Assembly: GCA_016169945.1 (NCBI GenBank)
Contig: JADLSH010000369.1
Location: forward strand, 4,464,001-4,528,000
DNA length: 64,000 nt
Source of the DNA: Trachythela sp. YZ-2020
Taxonomy: Eukaryota > Cnidaria > Anthozoa > Malacalcyonacea > Clavulariidae
Direction: 5' to 3'
Shown here: one piece after another, positions 1-11,160 of the stretch
Numbering within the stretch: position 1 is the stretch's first letter
How the letters are laid out: every line of letters begins with the position of its first letter
Translations under genes and position numbers: made by a program
The notes under the pieces: generated by a model
Database searches by the model: none
What the model saw: only the letters and a program-made list of their open reading frames with translations
Told to the model about the DNA's origin: nothing

Positions 1-316
1 TTCCATTTAGATGGAACGCATCCAGTATCGATGGAAGTTTGGTAAATTGCTGCCAACATAGGCTAATTTCTACCGCATATTCCTTCAAGAACAAGGGAGG
101 TATCTCATCCGGGCCACTTGTCTTGTGTGGTTTCAAGGATTGTAACTGCTTAGTAACGCCTGGGATCGTAACAGTAATAGCGCAATTTAGATAGTAATAG
201 CGCAATTTAGATCGGTTTCGGATCTAAACCGACAGAAGGAATATCAGTTAGATTTTCATCCGTAAACACGCTGGAAAACTGTTTACTCAGAAGTTCCGCT
301 TTCAAATTCCCGTCGC

Positions 317-735
317 TTATGATTCCGAGGAAGTCTGAGATGTACGCTTCCCTTGTAGACTTGAGGATCTTTGTAGTCGTTTTCTGGCAGCTCGAAATTC
401 ATTCCAGTGTACAGGATTTCCTGACTTCTTTGTTTTGTTGTAAAGACATTGTTTAGTTCTTGTTTGTCTCCTGAGTGAACGGTTAAACCAGGGGAGGTTG
501 TATCTCGAGCTAGACATTTTGTTAGGTATACAAGTGTCCATTATACGGCGAATATTTCCTTCGAAATTGTCCCACTGATCTTGTCAACTGATACATCTCC
601 GGAATTTAATTCCTGAGTCGCAACTAATATTTGTAACTCTTGCTTGATACGATCAGACTCCGCCTTTTTCTTGATATAAACTTTACGTTTTACATTCCGT
701 TTCCGCTGGCAAGACGTCTTAACAGTAAATAACAC
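317..735 (-). pseudogene. LINE endonuclease-RT linker fragments
   Basis: Two adjoining reading frames (735-541 and 541-317) carry the basic linker found between endonuclease and reverse transcriptase in CR1/jockey-like elements. Features include FTVKTSCQRKRNVKRKVY and, further on, LPWFNRSLRRQTR. These link regions usually bind RNA. The two frames are offset, so at least one indel separates them. Bases 1-316 on the same strand read GPDEIPP followed by LFLKEYA, which is the start of the RT domain. Confidence 0.65.
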
Positions 736-834
736 AATATCATGATCACTTACCTTTATTATTCGATAAAACTAGGTCTAAAATGTTATGCCGGGTATTC
801 CCTTGTCGCCTTGTCGGTTCTTTGACGAACTGAT

Positions 835-1104
835 TTAAATCATAATTTCGCAATCTGAGTCCCACTCAGAGCGATGAGTTATTATCAAGTCACTCTTTAC
901 TGCCTGGAAAACTCCACCACCCCGACTATTATTATCTCTGTCTTTCCTCAGTATAGATCTTATAATTCTCAGGAAAATTTCACTGTTGTTAATATCAGGT
1001 TTGAGCCAGGATTCATTTCCAAAAACAATATGAGGCTTGTGTTCATTTATCACAACAGCGATGTCCGCTATTTTGTTCTTAACGCTCCGACAATTAACAA
1101 CCAA
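835..1104 (-). pseudogene. LINE endonuclease, N-terminal fragment
   Basis: The 89 residues begin with VNCRSVKNK and contain PHIVFGNESWL, which are the first conserved blocks of the apurinic-type endonuclease of LINEs that nicks the target DNA; the E of ESWL would bind metal. GGGVF follows as expected. The frame then stops, and the catalytic DFN and SDH blocks are not in this piece. It is a broken part of the element that spans 1-1755. Confidence 0.75.
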
Positions 1105-1109
1105 GCATG

Positions 1110-1592
1110 TTAAAATGCTCCGTCTAAATGGCTTTCCTTTTTCCTATTATATACAGGAACTTGGCTTGGTAGTGGGGATTCTGGCGAAGCAGTTTGGTTT
1201 AGCGGTTCAAAATAGTTTGGTGAATTAAATGAATCTACCGAGCTGTCGAGAAGTGAATCTGAAAAATTTGCGAGTCCGCACGCCGGGCAAATCCACGTAC
1301 ACGGGCTGTTTACTAAAGTGCTAAACACAGTAGGCGATATATCAATGCACTTTGTATTTACATGAAACCAATTATTACATTGGTCGCACTGGATTCCCAC
1401 CTGATTCCTCTTAACTGGTCTAGAACAAATACCACAGGCAAATTTCCAATTATGTCCAGGATTTACTTCGATATCTCCTCCAAGAAGCAATAACATAGCA
1501 AGATGCGAAGGGCCACCCGGGCCAAGGCGATAAACTACATGCAATTTCTTTGCCCGACTGCATTCACGATACCCAATTTCATTTCTCAGCAA
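1110..1592 (-). pseudogene. LINE N-terminal ORF with 2A-like motif and PHD finger
   Basis: This 160-residue reading frame has a hydrophobic leucine run, then GDIEVNPGH, then a Cys-rich zinc finger. The finger has the pattern CGIC, CDQC, WFHVNTKC, WICPAC, which fits a PHD finger that binds histone tails or acts in targeting. The 2A-like motif would make the ribosome release the upstream peptide, but its last proline is replaced by histidine (CAT where CCT is expected), so it should not work. The frame is lost before the endonuclease, which continues from 1104 in another frame. The upstream start codon is not obvious; the visible Met may not be the real start. Confidence 0.75.
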
Positions 1593-1821
1593 TGCATCAA
1601 TAATTGCATGATCTTAGTTGGCCACAAGTCGCTTGTAGGTTTCCCCATGTGTCTAGGTCGTGATTTAGAGCGAACTTGTTCCATTTCGATTTCAATTGAC
1701 TGCCAAGAAACAGAAGTAAGAGCGGAGCCCAAAACCGCGTGGCCGCCATTTTGAAGTACAATATATTATGGCTCTGGGTACGAGAATGAAATTTGCCCTT
1801 CTACGAACCATTTACCGTAAT

Positions 1822-1930
1822 AGTTCAAACACGAGCAGGAGGACTTTCTCCGATTTCTAAACACCAAGAAGAGTTGAATTTCGAGGTGTTTAGAAATCGA
1901 AGGAAGTCCTCCTTATGAGTGTTTGAACTT
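1822..1930. repeat. Fold-back repeat
   Basis: The arms at about 1822-1864 and 1884-1930 are inverted copies of each other and would form a hairpin of about 45 bp with a short loop. No ORF is present. It is probably a short MITE just outside the LINE. Confidence 0.65.
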
Positions 1931-2475
1931 ACTTCTCAAACGAACGTGTATTTTTCGAGAAAACCGACGTGAAAGTTCACTTAATTTACGTAATTTCTTC
2001 CTCTGATTTCAAACCATCTTCCACGCTTATGATTCTCTTTGTTTTTGGTTCATGAATTATTAATGAGTTTGAGAAATATATTTCAAATGCCACGTTGGAG
2101 TAGCATGTAATCAGGCATTAAGGATTTGCGAAATGTACTAGCCCTTCTAGTGCGCATCAGTTCACCCATAAATTTCACGCTCGCTTCTAGGCTAGGTCAG
2201 AATAATTTTTCTCTGATGATGATAACAAAAATTATACAGTCTCGAAAAATCGCCCCCTTTTGTAATTCTTATAATTAATTAGTATTAAAAATTCAAGATG
2301 ACGTTTTTCTTGGAAATCTTATTATTCGTTTCGTGTAAATTAACATGCACTATTAAAAATATTTACGATTCTTTGATTTACATAATTATATATTATTTAC
2401 GCATTTAATCGCGTGATAGATATACGATCCAGTAAACATAAATTATTTATAAAAACATAAATATAAAATTAAACC
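1931..2475. other. AT-rich intergenic sequence
   Basis: I see no ORF, RNA gene or clear repeat end here. It lies downstream of the last discoidin exon and would hold its 3' untranslated region. Confidence 0.5.
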
Positions 2476-2607
2476 TTATACTGCACCTTCATTAAGATAT
2501 CCAAATATTTTCCAAGTAAGACAGCTGGAATTTCCAATTGGTTTAAATGTTATAGAGGTGGTCAGAATTCTTTTCTCTGGAAAATATACAGTTGATCCGA
2601 TGATGTC
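2476..2607 (-). CDS. Discoidin protein, last exon (F5/8C C-terminal half)
   Basis: On the minus strand an AG acceptor at 2609-2608 is followed by 43 codons and TAA at 2478-2476. The residues end a discoidin domain: TTSITFKPIGNSSCLTWKIFG, where the Cys in SSCL and the closing IFG match the end of F5/8 type C domains. The exon starts in phase 0 and so joins in frame to the exon at 4459-4209, which ends in phase 0. A frame beginning at an ATG does not exist, so it was found only by splice logic. Confidence 0.75.
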   Translation of the reverse strand, partial: DIIGSTVYFPEKRILTTSITFKPIGNSSCLTWKIFGYLNEGAV

Positions 2608-3500
2608 CTATACAAAGAAGAGTTGAATTTTCTTTGAATAGGTCACGTTAGTTAATGCCGCGCTACTCTCACACTATTTTCTGTATATACCACCGCACGT
2701 ACCCACAGAGTTTTTAAGCCAACACAGGTATTTGCCAACATAGGTCGAGTTCTATCGAATTAGCTACCATCCAATTTACTATACATGTATAAACCACATT
2801 ATTATCTCGACGACTGACATTACGCTTAGGGCTTGTCTTAGAGGGTCAAACGTCATTTCTGGCGTTTTCTGAAGCGAATTTGCAAACGAATCTCGTCCAA
2901 ATTGACTGTATTTTGCACAAAATTTCAGTTATGTGGAGGGTTTTAAAGAGACCAGATTCTTTCAAGTAATTGAACATCTTATCTTAGTTATCACATCAGA
3001 AAATATAACGACTTTATCACCCAAATTTTACTAGGAAATGTCAAAATTTTACCTTGAATTTTACCTGATTATTTTTTACCTTTTACAGTTGGAGGGGGGG
3101 GGGAGTATTATACCCCCACACCCCCGCTCGCTACGTCCCTGATTGAACGTATATGATAAATAATTTTTGTCTGCATCATTCTATAATTATCGAATTTTTC
3201 CAATGCAACCACTCACTTTTATCCTGCTATTTCGCGCGCCAGTAGATGAAACAATGTATTTAGCATATTTTAGACTTTTTACTTAAATATTTTTGATTAA
3301 CACAAAAAGGCGTGGACGACATGTATAATATATACAGCATATATAAGTGTCTTTTGGTTAACGAATTTCCGAGAGTGCGCGACACCGTAAAGGTAGAGCA
3401 AAAATAATACATGTTGCCCTAACTCGAGTCTAAAATCAATATGAAGATTTTGAGTTAAGGCAACATATCCTAATATGTATACAATACTGCATGTCTTTAA
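2608..3500. other. Intron sequence, no gene seen
   Basis: This would be the last intron of the discoidin gene. It contains a G tract near 3092-3104 next to a C-rich stretch, which looks like the end of a dispersed repeat, and A/T-rich sequence. No coding region is visible. Confidence 0.5.
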
Positions 3501-4191
3501 GGAGGCTCCCTAGCTTTAAGGAGGGATCTGTAGCTGTACAAAGTTGTACAAAATACAAACGAAGTTTATGTATTATAAACAAACCTTTTATAGTTTTTAT
3601 ATCACGAGTTCACGAATCATGATTGCGCCAAAATTTCGTTGTCCACACGCATGGGTATTCGAGGGCTTGTCTCGCGTGAAAAATGAAATCCTGATTTTTC
3701 TGACGTCAAACACAAAATATAAATACATTTTTCTGCTGTTTCCTTCGCCGGGTAATCTTTTTTTAAATTGCTTACGATACAGAAATCACAAAATGCATAA
3801 AATATGCGATTTAAAAAAAATTCCTCGGAGCCGAATTTTTTTTATTGCAAAAAAACGTTTTTTTGAGATTTAAAAAAATTCGGCTCCGAGGATTTTTTTT
3901 AAATTCGCATATTTCAATACTTTGTACTTTAGGTGCTCGTGTGCAAAAAATAAAAAAGCTTTACCGAAGGAAAATCAAAAAAATTAAGAAAGAAGATAAA
4001 AATACGACAATCTCTAAATCGCGTTGTTACCATGGCAACGTAAATATTTAGAAACATTTTTTGTTCTTCGTAATTCGCAATATTGTGGCAATCTGATGGC
4101 CAGGTCTCGTGACCATACCTTGCAAAATGAGCAAATAATGGACCTTAGAGCACATTTGCGTGCTACAGAATTAAAACTGTAGGGAGCCTCC
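3501..4191. mobile_element. TTAA-flanked MITE
   Basis: TTAA at 3497-3500 and 4192-4195 flanks a 691 bp element whose ends are GGAGGCTCCCTA and its reverse complement. The inner part carries a strong hairpin (3806-3907) with A/T runs. No transposase is encoded, so it is non-autonomous. TTAA targets are used by piggyBac and Kolobok transposases. The start GAGGCT is shared with the 7.2 kb TTAA element at 9465-16656, so that lineage could have moved it. It lies in an intron of the discoidin gene, only 14 bp from a splice donor. Confidence 0.8.
3806..3907. repeat. Hairpin inside the TTAA MITE
   Basis: Inverted arms around TCGGAGCCGAATTTTTTT and its complement, separated by a short A/T-rich loop, form a nearly perfect stem of about 45 bp. 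Confidence 0.75.
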
Positions 4192-4208
4192 TTAAGTGAA
4201 ATACGTAC

Positions 4209-4459
4209 TTTAATTTCAACATTCAAAGATTCATCTCCAAATATCATGTGTAGTGTTCCGTTATAGTCAACTTGCAATCCACAAATAACAGTGTAAGATC
4301 TAAAATCAAGTTTTAGGTATGGATTTGAGATATTCGATGACCAACACCATGAATCAATGTTGTTTAGAATGGTGGAATGCTTGCTTGAATGGAAAGCAGG
4401 CCGCGAAGTTATTTCGATGTCGGAACCATTTGTATTTATGAGGCTCTCCTCGCATATCT
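4209..4459 (-). CDS. Discoidin protein exon 4 (start of second F5/8C domain)
   Basis: The exon is bounded by AG at 4461-4460 and GTACGT at 4208-4203 on the minus strand. It encodes 83 whole codons that open an F5/8 type C domain: CEESL near the start, SWCWSS about 40 residues on, then PYLKLDF and CGLQVDYNG, which follow the usual discoidin spacing. The first two bases complete a codon begun by the upstream exon (phase 1), giving Glu. The exon ends in phase 0 and fits the exon at 2607. Such domains bind carbohydrates, collagen or phospholipids outside the cell. Confidence 0.8.
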
Positions 4460-5254
4460 CTAGAAAAACAATGCCAACAAATAATTCAGTTAGGGAAGGG
4501 AAGGTTCATTACTGATTGTTAGGGGGAGGGCTGCTGAAAAAATGAGGGGAATTGCTGGGGTGTGTGGGGGGGGGCAGCAAGTATTCTTGTTGGATTAAAA
4601 AGGGGGTGCAAACTTTTTTAGCATTGCTCATAGGGGGATAAGATATCTTTATGTAATTATATGTTATGCTGCATAATACAATATTTGTCTTTTAATACTG
4701 TCATTTCATCCATGGACAGGCCACGTCCTTAAGTAAATGTCCTGGGTGCCTTGACCCATCTATTTACCGAAAACAACGGTAAAGAGTAGCCTTGTTTCTA
4801 AAAGTACAAAGATCAAAGCGTAAAAATAATGCAATTCCACAGAAAATAAGTTTTCTTTATAAAATTAGTAGTATTAGCTAGTTAAGGAAGCCATAAATAG
4901 CTTAATACCTTGTTCAAAACTTGTTTAATTAGTATTAGAGTCCTTCATCAAAGTAAGTGAACTTGTACATGCAGCTTTTCATTTTTCATTTGAAGCAGCG
5001 AAGAATCTGACTTCATATTCGAGTTCATATTAATTCTCCCACTCTGATTCTTAGGGGGGTTTAGCCCCCCCTTACCTACTACTGAGGAGAGGGGGTGCTA
5101 GCTTGCCTCCCTTGTTCCGCCGACTCTGCTAAAGCCTGTTTTCCATTTCAACTACATCATACCGAAACGTGGCGTGTTTCTTTTTTTGGTCAGCACCAGA
5201 GGGGCTCACTAAGGGGAGCACTAATAATTTCGACACAAAAGAATATTCTACAGG

Positions 5255-5509
5255 ATGTTACGATTTGTTGAAATGAAGAAAAAGCACCCGAATATCAACT
5301 ACAATGGAATGGATGACAAATATACGATTAGTAATGCCTGTCCTGATACTGAAAGGATGGCCAGAGAAGAGGACATTGAAAGCCGGTCTCAGTCTGCCTT
5401 TGTAGGACTCAAACCAGTGACTCAAACTGATATCCAAAATCCTTCATATTCCAAAACAATGGAAAAACAATGGAACTATTCCGCCCACTGGATGCGCACT
5501 GACTATTGA
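5255..5509 (+). CDS. Uncharacterised ORF, possible last exon
   Basis: I do not recognise this 84-residue ORF. An acceptor-like TTCTACAG lies directly before it, and the product looks like a hydrophilic cytoplasmic tail with NYNGMDDKY and NPSY, a motif type used for endocytosis or PTB binding. No membrane segment or signal peptide is present, and no matching upstream exon was found on the plus strand. It could be the final exon of a receptor inside the discoidin intron, or a chance ORF. Confidence 0.3.
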   Translation: MLRFVEMKKKHPNINYNGMDDKYTISNACPDTERMAREEDIESRSQSAFVGLKPVTQTDIQNPSYSKTMEKQWNYSAHWMRTDY

Positions 5510-5816
5510 CTGAAGTTCCCAATCCATTTATACATAGCTACATATAAGCCAACTAAGTTAAGCATGATGATAAAAATACTATATTACGTTAAATACTAGC
5601 CTGAGACAGACGAATAACGAATATTTAAGGCTAGTTAAATACCTACAATGTTTAATATTTTTTGTGAACTAACATTTCTGTGTGTAATTTCCTATTTTGA
5701 TTCTATTGAAATAGAAAACGCCTTCCACCAATTGTATTAAAGTCGTTGTGATTTCAACGTCCGTTACTTGCAAAAGATGATTAATTTAAGAACGTTAACA
5801 CGCTTCCCATGCTGAA

Positions 5817-6032
5817 TAGCCTGCGTACCTGGCGGTTTTAAGGGTTGGGGGTTGAGGCGGAGGCAGTTTAGTCGAGGGCAGTTGAGGCGCGGGCAGAGAA
5901 AAATTAGGGAGGCGAGGCGAGGGAAAGGAGGAAATCCTCCTTTCCCTCGCCTCCCTAATTTTTCTCTGCCCGCGTCTCAACTGCCCTCGACTAAACCCCC
6001 CAATCCCTTAAAACCGCTAGCTGGGCAGGTTA
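5817..6032. mobile_element. Fold-back MITE with 9 bp target duplication
   Basis: A 216 bp near-perfect palindrome centred on GGAGGAAATCCTCC has arms of about 100 bp. CATGCTGAA (5808-5816) and CATGCTAAA (6033-6041) flank it as a 9 bp target duplication with one change, which fits Mutator-like elements. The left end reads AGCCTGCGTACC. There is no coding capacity. Confidence 0.75.
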
Positions 6033-6317
6033 CATGCTAAAGTGCTCAAAGCTTAGGATTGTAATTTAAAATGAATTTCTGTGTTGTTATATATAGTGTA
6101 CGAAGTTAAACTATTTTAGACATTCAGAGTGAACACTCGTCATTGCAGGCCATTATGTCCGACTTAATGATGTTGTTCTTTCCAAATGTTGTTCCATTAG
6201 CTATTGTTTTATAAGTGGTTTGTGCCAAATGGTTACGTTTTGTCATTTGTAAAATACAACCGCAATAGCCATAATCATGACTTTAATAGTAACCATGCAG
6301 AAACATATAAAACTTAC

Positions 6318-6471
6318 CTTTTAAGATCTCTTGACCATAAAGTTCTACTCGGATACAGGCATTGGTTTCAAATGTCATGGGGTAAAAACGAACAAATCTT
6401 GCTTTCCGACTGATATATAAATCATGATAAACTGTAGGCGTAGCAGAAAAATTCTTGTTTCCTTCGAATAC
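6318..6471 (-). CDS. Discoidin protein exon 3 (end of first F5/8C domain)
   Basis: An AG at 6473-6472 and GTAAGT at 6317-6312 bound a 154 bp exon on the minus strand. It encodes the closing half of an F5/8 type C domain: ARFVRFYPMTFETNACIRVE followed by LYG, where the Cys and the LYG end match the family. It enters in phase 0 from the exon at 7929-7622 and leaves with one base, G, which completes the first codon of the exon at 4459. The fit of phases across four exons is strong evidence for one gene. Confidence 0.82.
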
Positions 6472-7621
6472 CTGTTAAATAGTAAGAGATAAACAACTTT
6501 CATCAAGGGGTGTTATTTATGTGTACATCCTGTATTTAAAAATAAATGTTTCGCGCCTGAAGAGACAACCAGGCAAAATTAATTATGAAACTGATAATCG
6601 CATCTTTAATTAAGCTCCTAAAATTTATAAAAACTCGCCGAAAAAGAAATAACTATGTGTGCTTCTCCCTAAGAATACCTTCAATATACAGATTGGAATA
6701 TGAAGCCTGGGTCGCCGGTGGTTTGACGTACGTTATACAGTCACATTTTTCCCTATTGACGTTTGCACACACAGTTTTTTAATTTCATTTTACATGTTAC
6801 TTATATTTTACATATTTCAAAAGACTTAGTCCGAATATCATAGAAAATATGCAAAAGGTTATACTAAACAAGAATCAAGCAAGCTAAATATGACGTTAGT
6901 TTATTGAAGGCGTTTACGAGGTTTTGCGACAGTTAAAATATTGATTGAGGACCAGGACTATTTTGTGTACATATATAGTGATTCAAGAAACCGAAGTGCT
7001 AACAGAAATATATTGGGATACCAGGCACTGGTTTATATCAGACTCGAAGACCATATTTTTTACCACATTTACATATCTATACATCGAATGATTGGGCGTG
7101 TTTTTACAGGAAACCACCTTTTACAGGAGCCCTGTGCACGCTGAAGAATATTTCTCTATATTAACCTTGTATTCTCTATATTAATCTTGTATAGCCCGAG
7201 TTTGCCGTATAGGTTGTGACATAGTTGTGATAATAAGGGGTTAACATTTGATTTACAGTAATTAAGAGGATTTCTGATAGGATGAAATTTAAAATAATAT
7301 ACAGGAATTGTACGATATGTGCTCCAGTCTATGTGTTGCTGCCATTTGGAAACGAAACCGTAAAGTATCGTGCATGCCTTTTGGGGCAGGTACTCCGTGT
7401 CAGCCTATACTTCATCTAGGCTTGTCCCCAATCTAACCGAAACCTTTCGGGACAAAATAGTCGTAATCTGCGTAGATTTCCCTTTTGGGTTGATCCTTTT
7501 ATAAGCCCTCAGAAGTGATGTATATCCATAGCCTCCTCGCTGTTGTTCTTTATTTCAAGTAAATACTATTTCTTAGTTCAGATGTAAACTATATTGCGCA
7601 TACGTCAGGTATATACATTAC
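6472..7621. other. Discoidin gene intron, no gene seen
   Basis: The sequence is AT-rich with a short 21 bp direct repeat near 7147-7190. Small ORFs here lack codon or domain signals. Confidence 0.5.
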
Positions 7622-7929
7622 CTTGTCAGTGCCATTATTTTGATAAAATTTCCAATGAATCCTATCTGAAGATAGTTTAATTTTATAGTTTTTTGTAAAA
7701 CCATTTTTGTCACCTTGAGTTGATACACCACATAATGAATACTGTTTACCAAGGTCCACTTCAAGAAAACTGTCATTTGCTCTACTTTGTTCTGGACACC
7801 ATGTCGCTCCTTCCGGTGTATTTTTGTTTATGTGTTTATTGGTGCTTTCTGGGCTGTATGACGTTCCTTGGAAATAATAATATGCTAACCCATCATCATC
7901 GCGAAGACCTAACGTCTTTTTTCCACATT
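7622..7929 (-). CDS. Discoidin protein exon 2 (start of first F5/8C domain)
   Basis: The 308 bp exon lies between AG (7931-7930) and GTAATG (7621-7616) on the minus strand and is open throughout. It encodes ECGKKTLGL at the start, WCPEQ in the middle and FLEVDLGKQYSLCGVSTQG later, then YKIKLSSD, the classic order of an F5/8 type C domain. It needs one base from an upstream exon; the signal-peptide exon at 31560-31494 supplies G, giving Glu. The half-domain continues in the exon at 6471. Confidence in the domain is high; the link to the far upstream exon is inferred. Confidence 0.85.
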
Positions 7930-9446
7930 CTAAATATGAAAGAAAAACATACTGTACTCTATATAGTTTAATGATATTACAAAAAAGTTAAAGCTAAACT
8001 AAGAATTTATCTATACTCTATAGAATTTATCTATACTCTATGGATATCAGCATTTTCTATATATTTATGACAGTGATGAATATTCGCGTTGGAGCGTAAT
8101 ATCGATTATCGAGTACATTCTATATGGCATATTATTGCTCTGAGACTGAGGGTTAGGATGAGGGTGAAAACCATTCTTTGGCTTTGAGTGTGATTTCAGA
8201 TAATATTAATTAAGACGTTGGCAAGGCTTTCAAACTGACATATAGACTTAATAACGAAAAGATATGTATACGACAGCAAAATCTCGCGATCAGCAATACT
8301 ACATGCAGCATACATTAATTGTAGAAGAAAGGTAGGGATTAATCAAGTATCTGCACAGGCGTACAGGCGCAACTTCATTTGAGGGGGGTGGGGGGGGGGG
8401 AACAAACCCCGAATTTTGCCCGAAATTTAAAGCTTACCCAAAATGCCCGAATTTGGATAATAATATATTGATAAAAATACTGTGCATTGCTTCTGTTAAC
8501 TCAAAATGAACGTTTACAAATCTATGAATAGGAAGTTACACAACTTCAGTATGAGAAAAAATACCTTATCGTCCATGTCGTTGCACAGAAGTGTCAATTA
8601 TTTTCAGGTTTATCATGTCGTTCTTAATAGTTTTGTTGGTATGTGCTCGTCAGGACCGTAGCCACGATGTTAACATTGGGGCATATTTGAAGGGGTACTT
8701 CATGCATTCTGAGACCACTCTGATACCCAGATAATAAACATTCAAAATCGCGTAAACTCATTGCCATGGTTCAATATTAGTTACTAATTATCAGTTACTA
8801 AATAATCATTCAGTCTAATTTTTGAAGAAAAATATTATTTTCTTTGAAATAATTGGTGCGACAAATTTCACTCGCATTTTCTCCGTTCACCCTTGGCTAC
8901 GGCCCCGCTTGTCAATGTTAATGAGTCATGCGTCGTTCTCGTTATAGCCGTTCTCGTTAGAGCTGTTCTCGTTAGAGCTACAGCCAATTCTTCTTTGGTC
9001 AGGCAAAAGCATATAACTGAATTACAGAAATGTTCAAATTATACTATTGTTTTCAAACAACACGCAAACCAGATAAGTACAGTGCTTTCAATTATAAAAT
9101 TCTGTTTTCGTTTAAGTTCAGACTACATAATTCTATATTCGTTAACCATTTGCCCGAATTACTTGAATGTGATGTAAATATTTCATCATATGTCACGGAA
9201 ACTAAAAATATTATAAAGTTTTTCACTTTCAAAGACGAAGTTCTTTGCAGAATTTATACACAACGATACACAGCTTTACACGATATAGCATACACTAACA
9301 TTAAATATATAACATTTACAGTATATTATGTAGCCTACGAGATCACTACTCGCACGAGGTTTGTTTTGCGAGATTAGTGCTATTTACGTGAATAAGTTTA
9401 GACCTACTGCTTTTGACACGTCACAGGCTGTATCTATTTCGTGCAC
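7930..9446. other. Repeat-rich intron-like sequence
   Basis: A G tract lies near 8382-8400. A MITE-like segment from about 8650 to 8895 has ends GGACCGTAGCC and GGCTACGGCCCC and a possible imperfect GCTCGTC/GCTTGTC target duplication. No exon was identified. Part of 8670-8760 resembles 61018-61110. Confidence 0.45.
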
Positions 9447-9464
9447 TAAGGGAGCGGTTATTAA

Positions 9465-10646
9465 GAGGCTGTCCGCGTAAGAACCGACCACTGAAATTTT
9501 CATGGAAAATCAATTCACTTGATTTTTAATGCATGAAGCTATCATCATATGTGATGAACTAAAATAATTTTTACTTGGGCAGAAACCCCATTTTACAGTT
9601 TTTTGGGGACGATTTTCATAGGCATCGAAATCCGTCCAGATTGGATTTTGGAGAACCCGAATTTACGGGTTTTATCGAGGTTGCTCACAAAGACCACATT
9701 CGCTCAAGCAACTCCATACTTAGGTAAACGAAATACACATGCTTGTAATTTAACATAACGGTATAACTGTTTTATTCCATAAAAAGTAAGCAACGCTAAA
9801 AATATATTTTCGATACCCACTATTTAGCTTTTCCCCTGATAGCGCAATTGTATCTTTAAGAAAAAAACATTTTCTCGGATGTGGATTTTTCATGGAAACT
9901 TCTTCTTTGCAGATTAAAAGTACTAAGCCTAGACTACTAAGAACAGAAATAAAATTTGTGGGCACTCTTATTTTTGAGCTTCAGTGACATGGTCAACTTT
10001 TCGAAAATCTCGTCATGTCGCTTACGACACTCTCACGCAACGTATTTCAGTTTAGACGCTTTTTATTAAAAATGCAACATAAAACTCTATCCTTGGCATA
10101 AAACAGTCTTATTTATAGTTAATGGCCTTAAATAGTTCAAACTTGCGGATACATTTTGCGAAAGCCTTTTAGAATGGACTAATTTTACAGTTGTTTTCTG
10201 AATATGCTAATTAGTTGGCGAAGCGGCCTTTGACAAACAACAATTAGCTTGCGGTCATACTTTATTATACTATGACAGCCTTTTAACGCTAGTAATTCGA
10301 TTAAAATCCTAAAGTTATATTAAAATATGTATGTAAAACAACATATGCCTAGGAAAAGCGAGGAAAAACTGCGAGTTGTGAAAGATATTATAGTAAATAT
10401 ACTGAAGTGCGATCTAAGATATAAATAGTAAAGATATTTATAGCGTCTTACAAATATCACAGTCGAAGGTGCGGTGATTCTCATTTTGAGTAATATTGCG
10501 ACTATGTTACAACAAAATGGATAGTTTCAGGCAAAATCCGAGTGGTTGCATGCTAGAATTGAACGATATCGTTAAAGAATTGTTTTTAAGTGGATATAAC
10601 CCAAACAAGTAAAATGACATTTGTAATGCGTTATGCGTATAATTAA
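9465..10646. repeat. Left terminal inverted repeat
   Basis: About 1182 bp, matching 15480-16656 in inverted orientation with few differences by eye. ORFs seen in it are non-coding shadows of the repeat. Confidence 0.85.
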
Positions 10647-10738
10647 GTAAATTAATAAGTTACTAAATAAAGTTACTTGCTAGTATCCTGGGATAAACAG
10701 TAGAATAAAGTTCTGTAGAAGCTATAGTGGTTTGAAAT

Positions 10739-11129
10739 ATGTCGTTTGAGCATTGCTCTTTGCAAGCAGTAGTTAAAAGTAACTGTGGTTCAAGTCGAGG
10801 TCTAATAGATCTTGTACCTATTACTGAGTGCAACGACGATATCATAGCGCATCTTGCAAGCTGTCATATGTCGCAAGAAAACATCAGTGAGGGAGAACTG
10901 ATCTTAGCGAGAGCTGGGCTTTTTAGTTTAAGCCAAGAACAAATTAAAAAGATGAAAATTTGTCCACGACATCGACATTCTCTTGGACGATTCTGGCGAG
11001 CCCCTACATCATGCCAGTATCCAGAACACTCTGGAAAGACTACTAGAGTTGGGGGGAGGCATGTTATAAGCTACAAAGCTGCAACCGAGATAAACAATCT
11101 TTTTGGTCAGAATGTCTTTGTAGGATCAC
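10739..11129 (+). CDS. TTAA transposase, exon 1 (N-terminal zinc-binding region)
   Basis: An ATG at 10739, the first after the inverted repeat, opens a 130-codon exon ending at a GTAAGT donor (11130-11135) in phase 1. The product has a helical stretch and the Cys/His cluster ICPRHRHSLGRFWRAP followed by CQYPEH, which looks like a small zinc-binding module and probably takes part in DNA binding. The exon continues into CTTCRKKYNERISAHK in the next exon, so the module is split by an intron. The family is known to me only as multi-copy uncharacterised proteins in cnidarians and other invertebrates. Confidence 0.75.
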
Positions 11130-11160
11130 GTAAGTATAGTACATGTTTTTGACTATCTAA

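Larger units (their letters stand above)
1..1755 (-). mobile_element. Non-LTR retrotransposon (LINE, CR1-like), 5' part
   Basis: Read on the minus strand, the segment holds in order an N-terminal PHD-finger ORF, an AP-type endonuclease, a linker and the first part of a reverse transcriptase that runs off the left edge of the window. The pieces lie in different frames, so the copy is dead. The element seems to begin near 1755, upstream of the PHD region. PHD fingers together with 2A-like peptides are known from CR1-clade LINEs, which is why I favour that clade. A 20 bp direct repeat at about 171-212 lies in the RT-proximal part. Confidence 0.8.
4460..6317. other. Discoidin gene intron with repeats
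   Basis: The intron holds G-rich MITE-like sequence (4490-4620 and 5053-5110), a candidate exon on the other strand (5255-5509) and a fold-back element (5817-6032). No further discoidin exon was found. Confidence 0.5.

Noticed and set aside
8893..9377. Two overlapping ORFs of 94 and 115 residues
   Set aside because: No domain, AT-rich composition and frequent alternative frames; likely chance.
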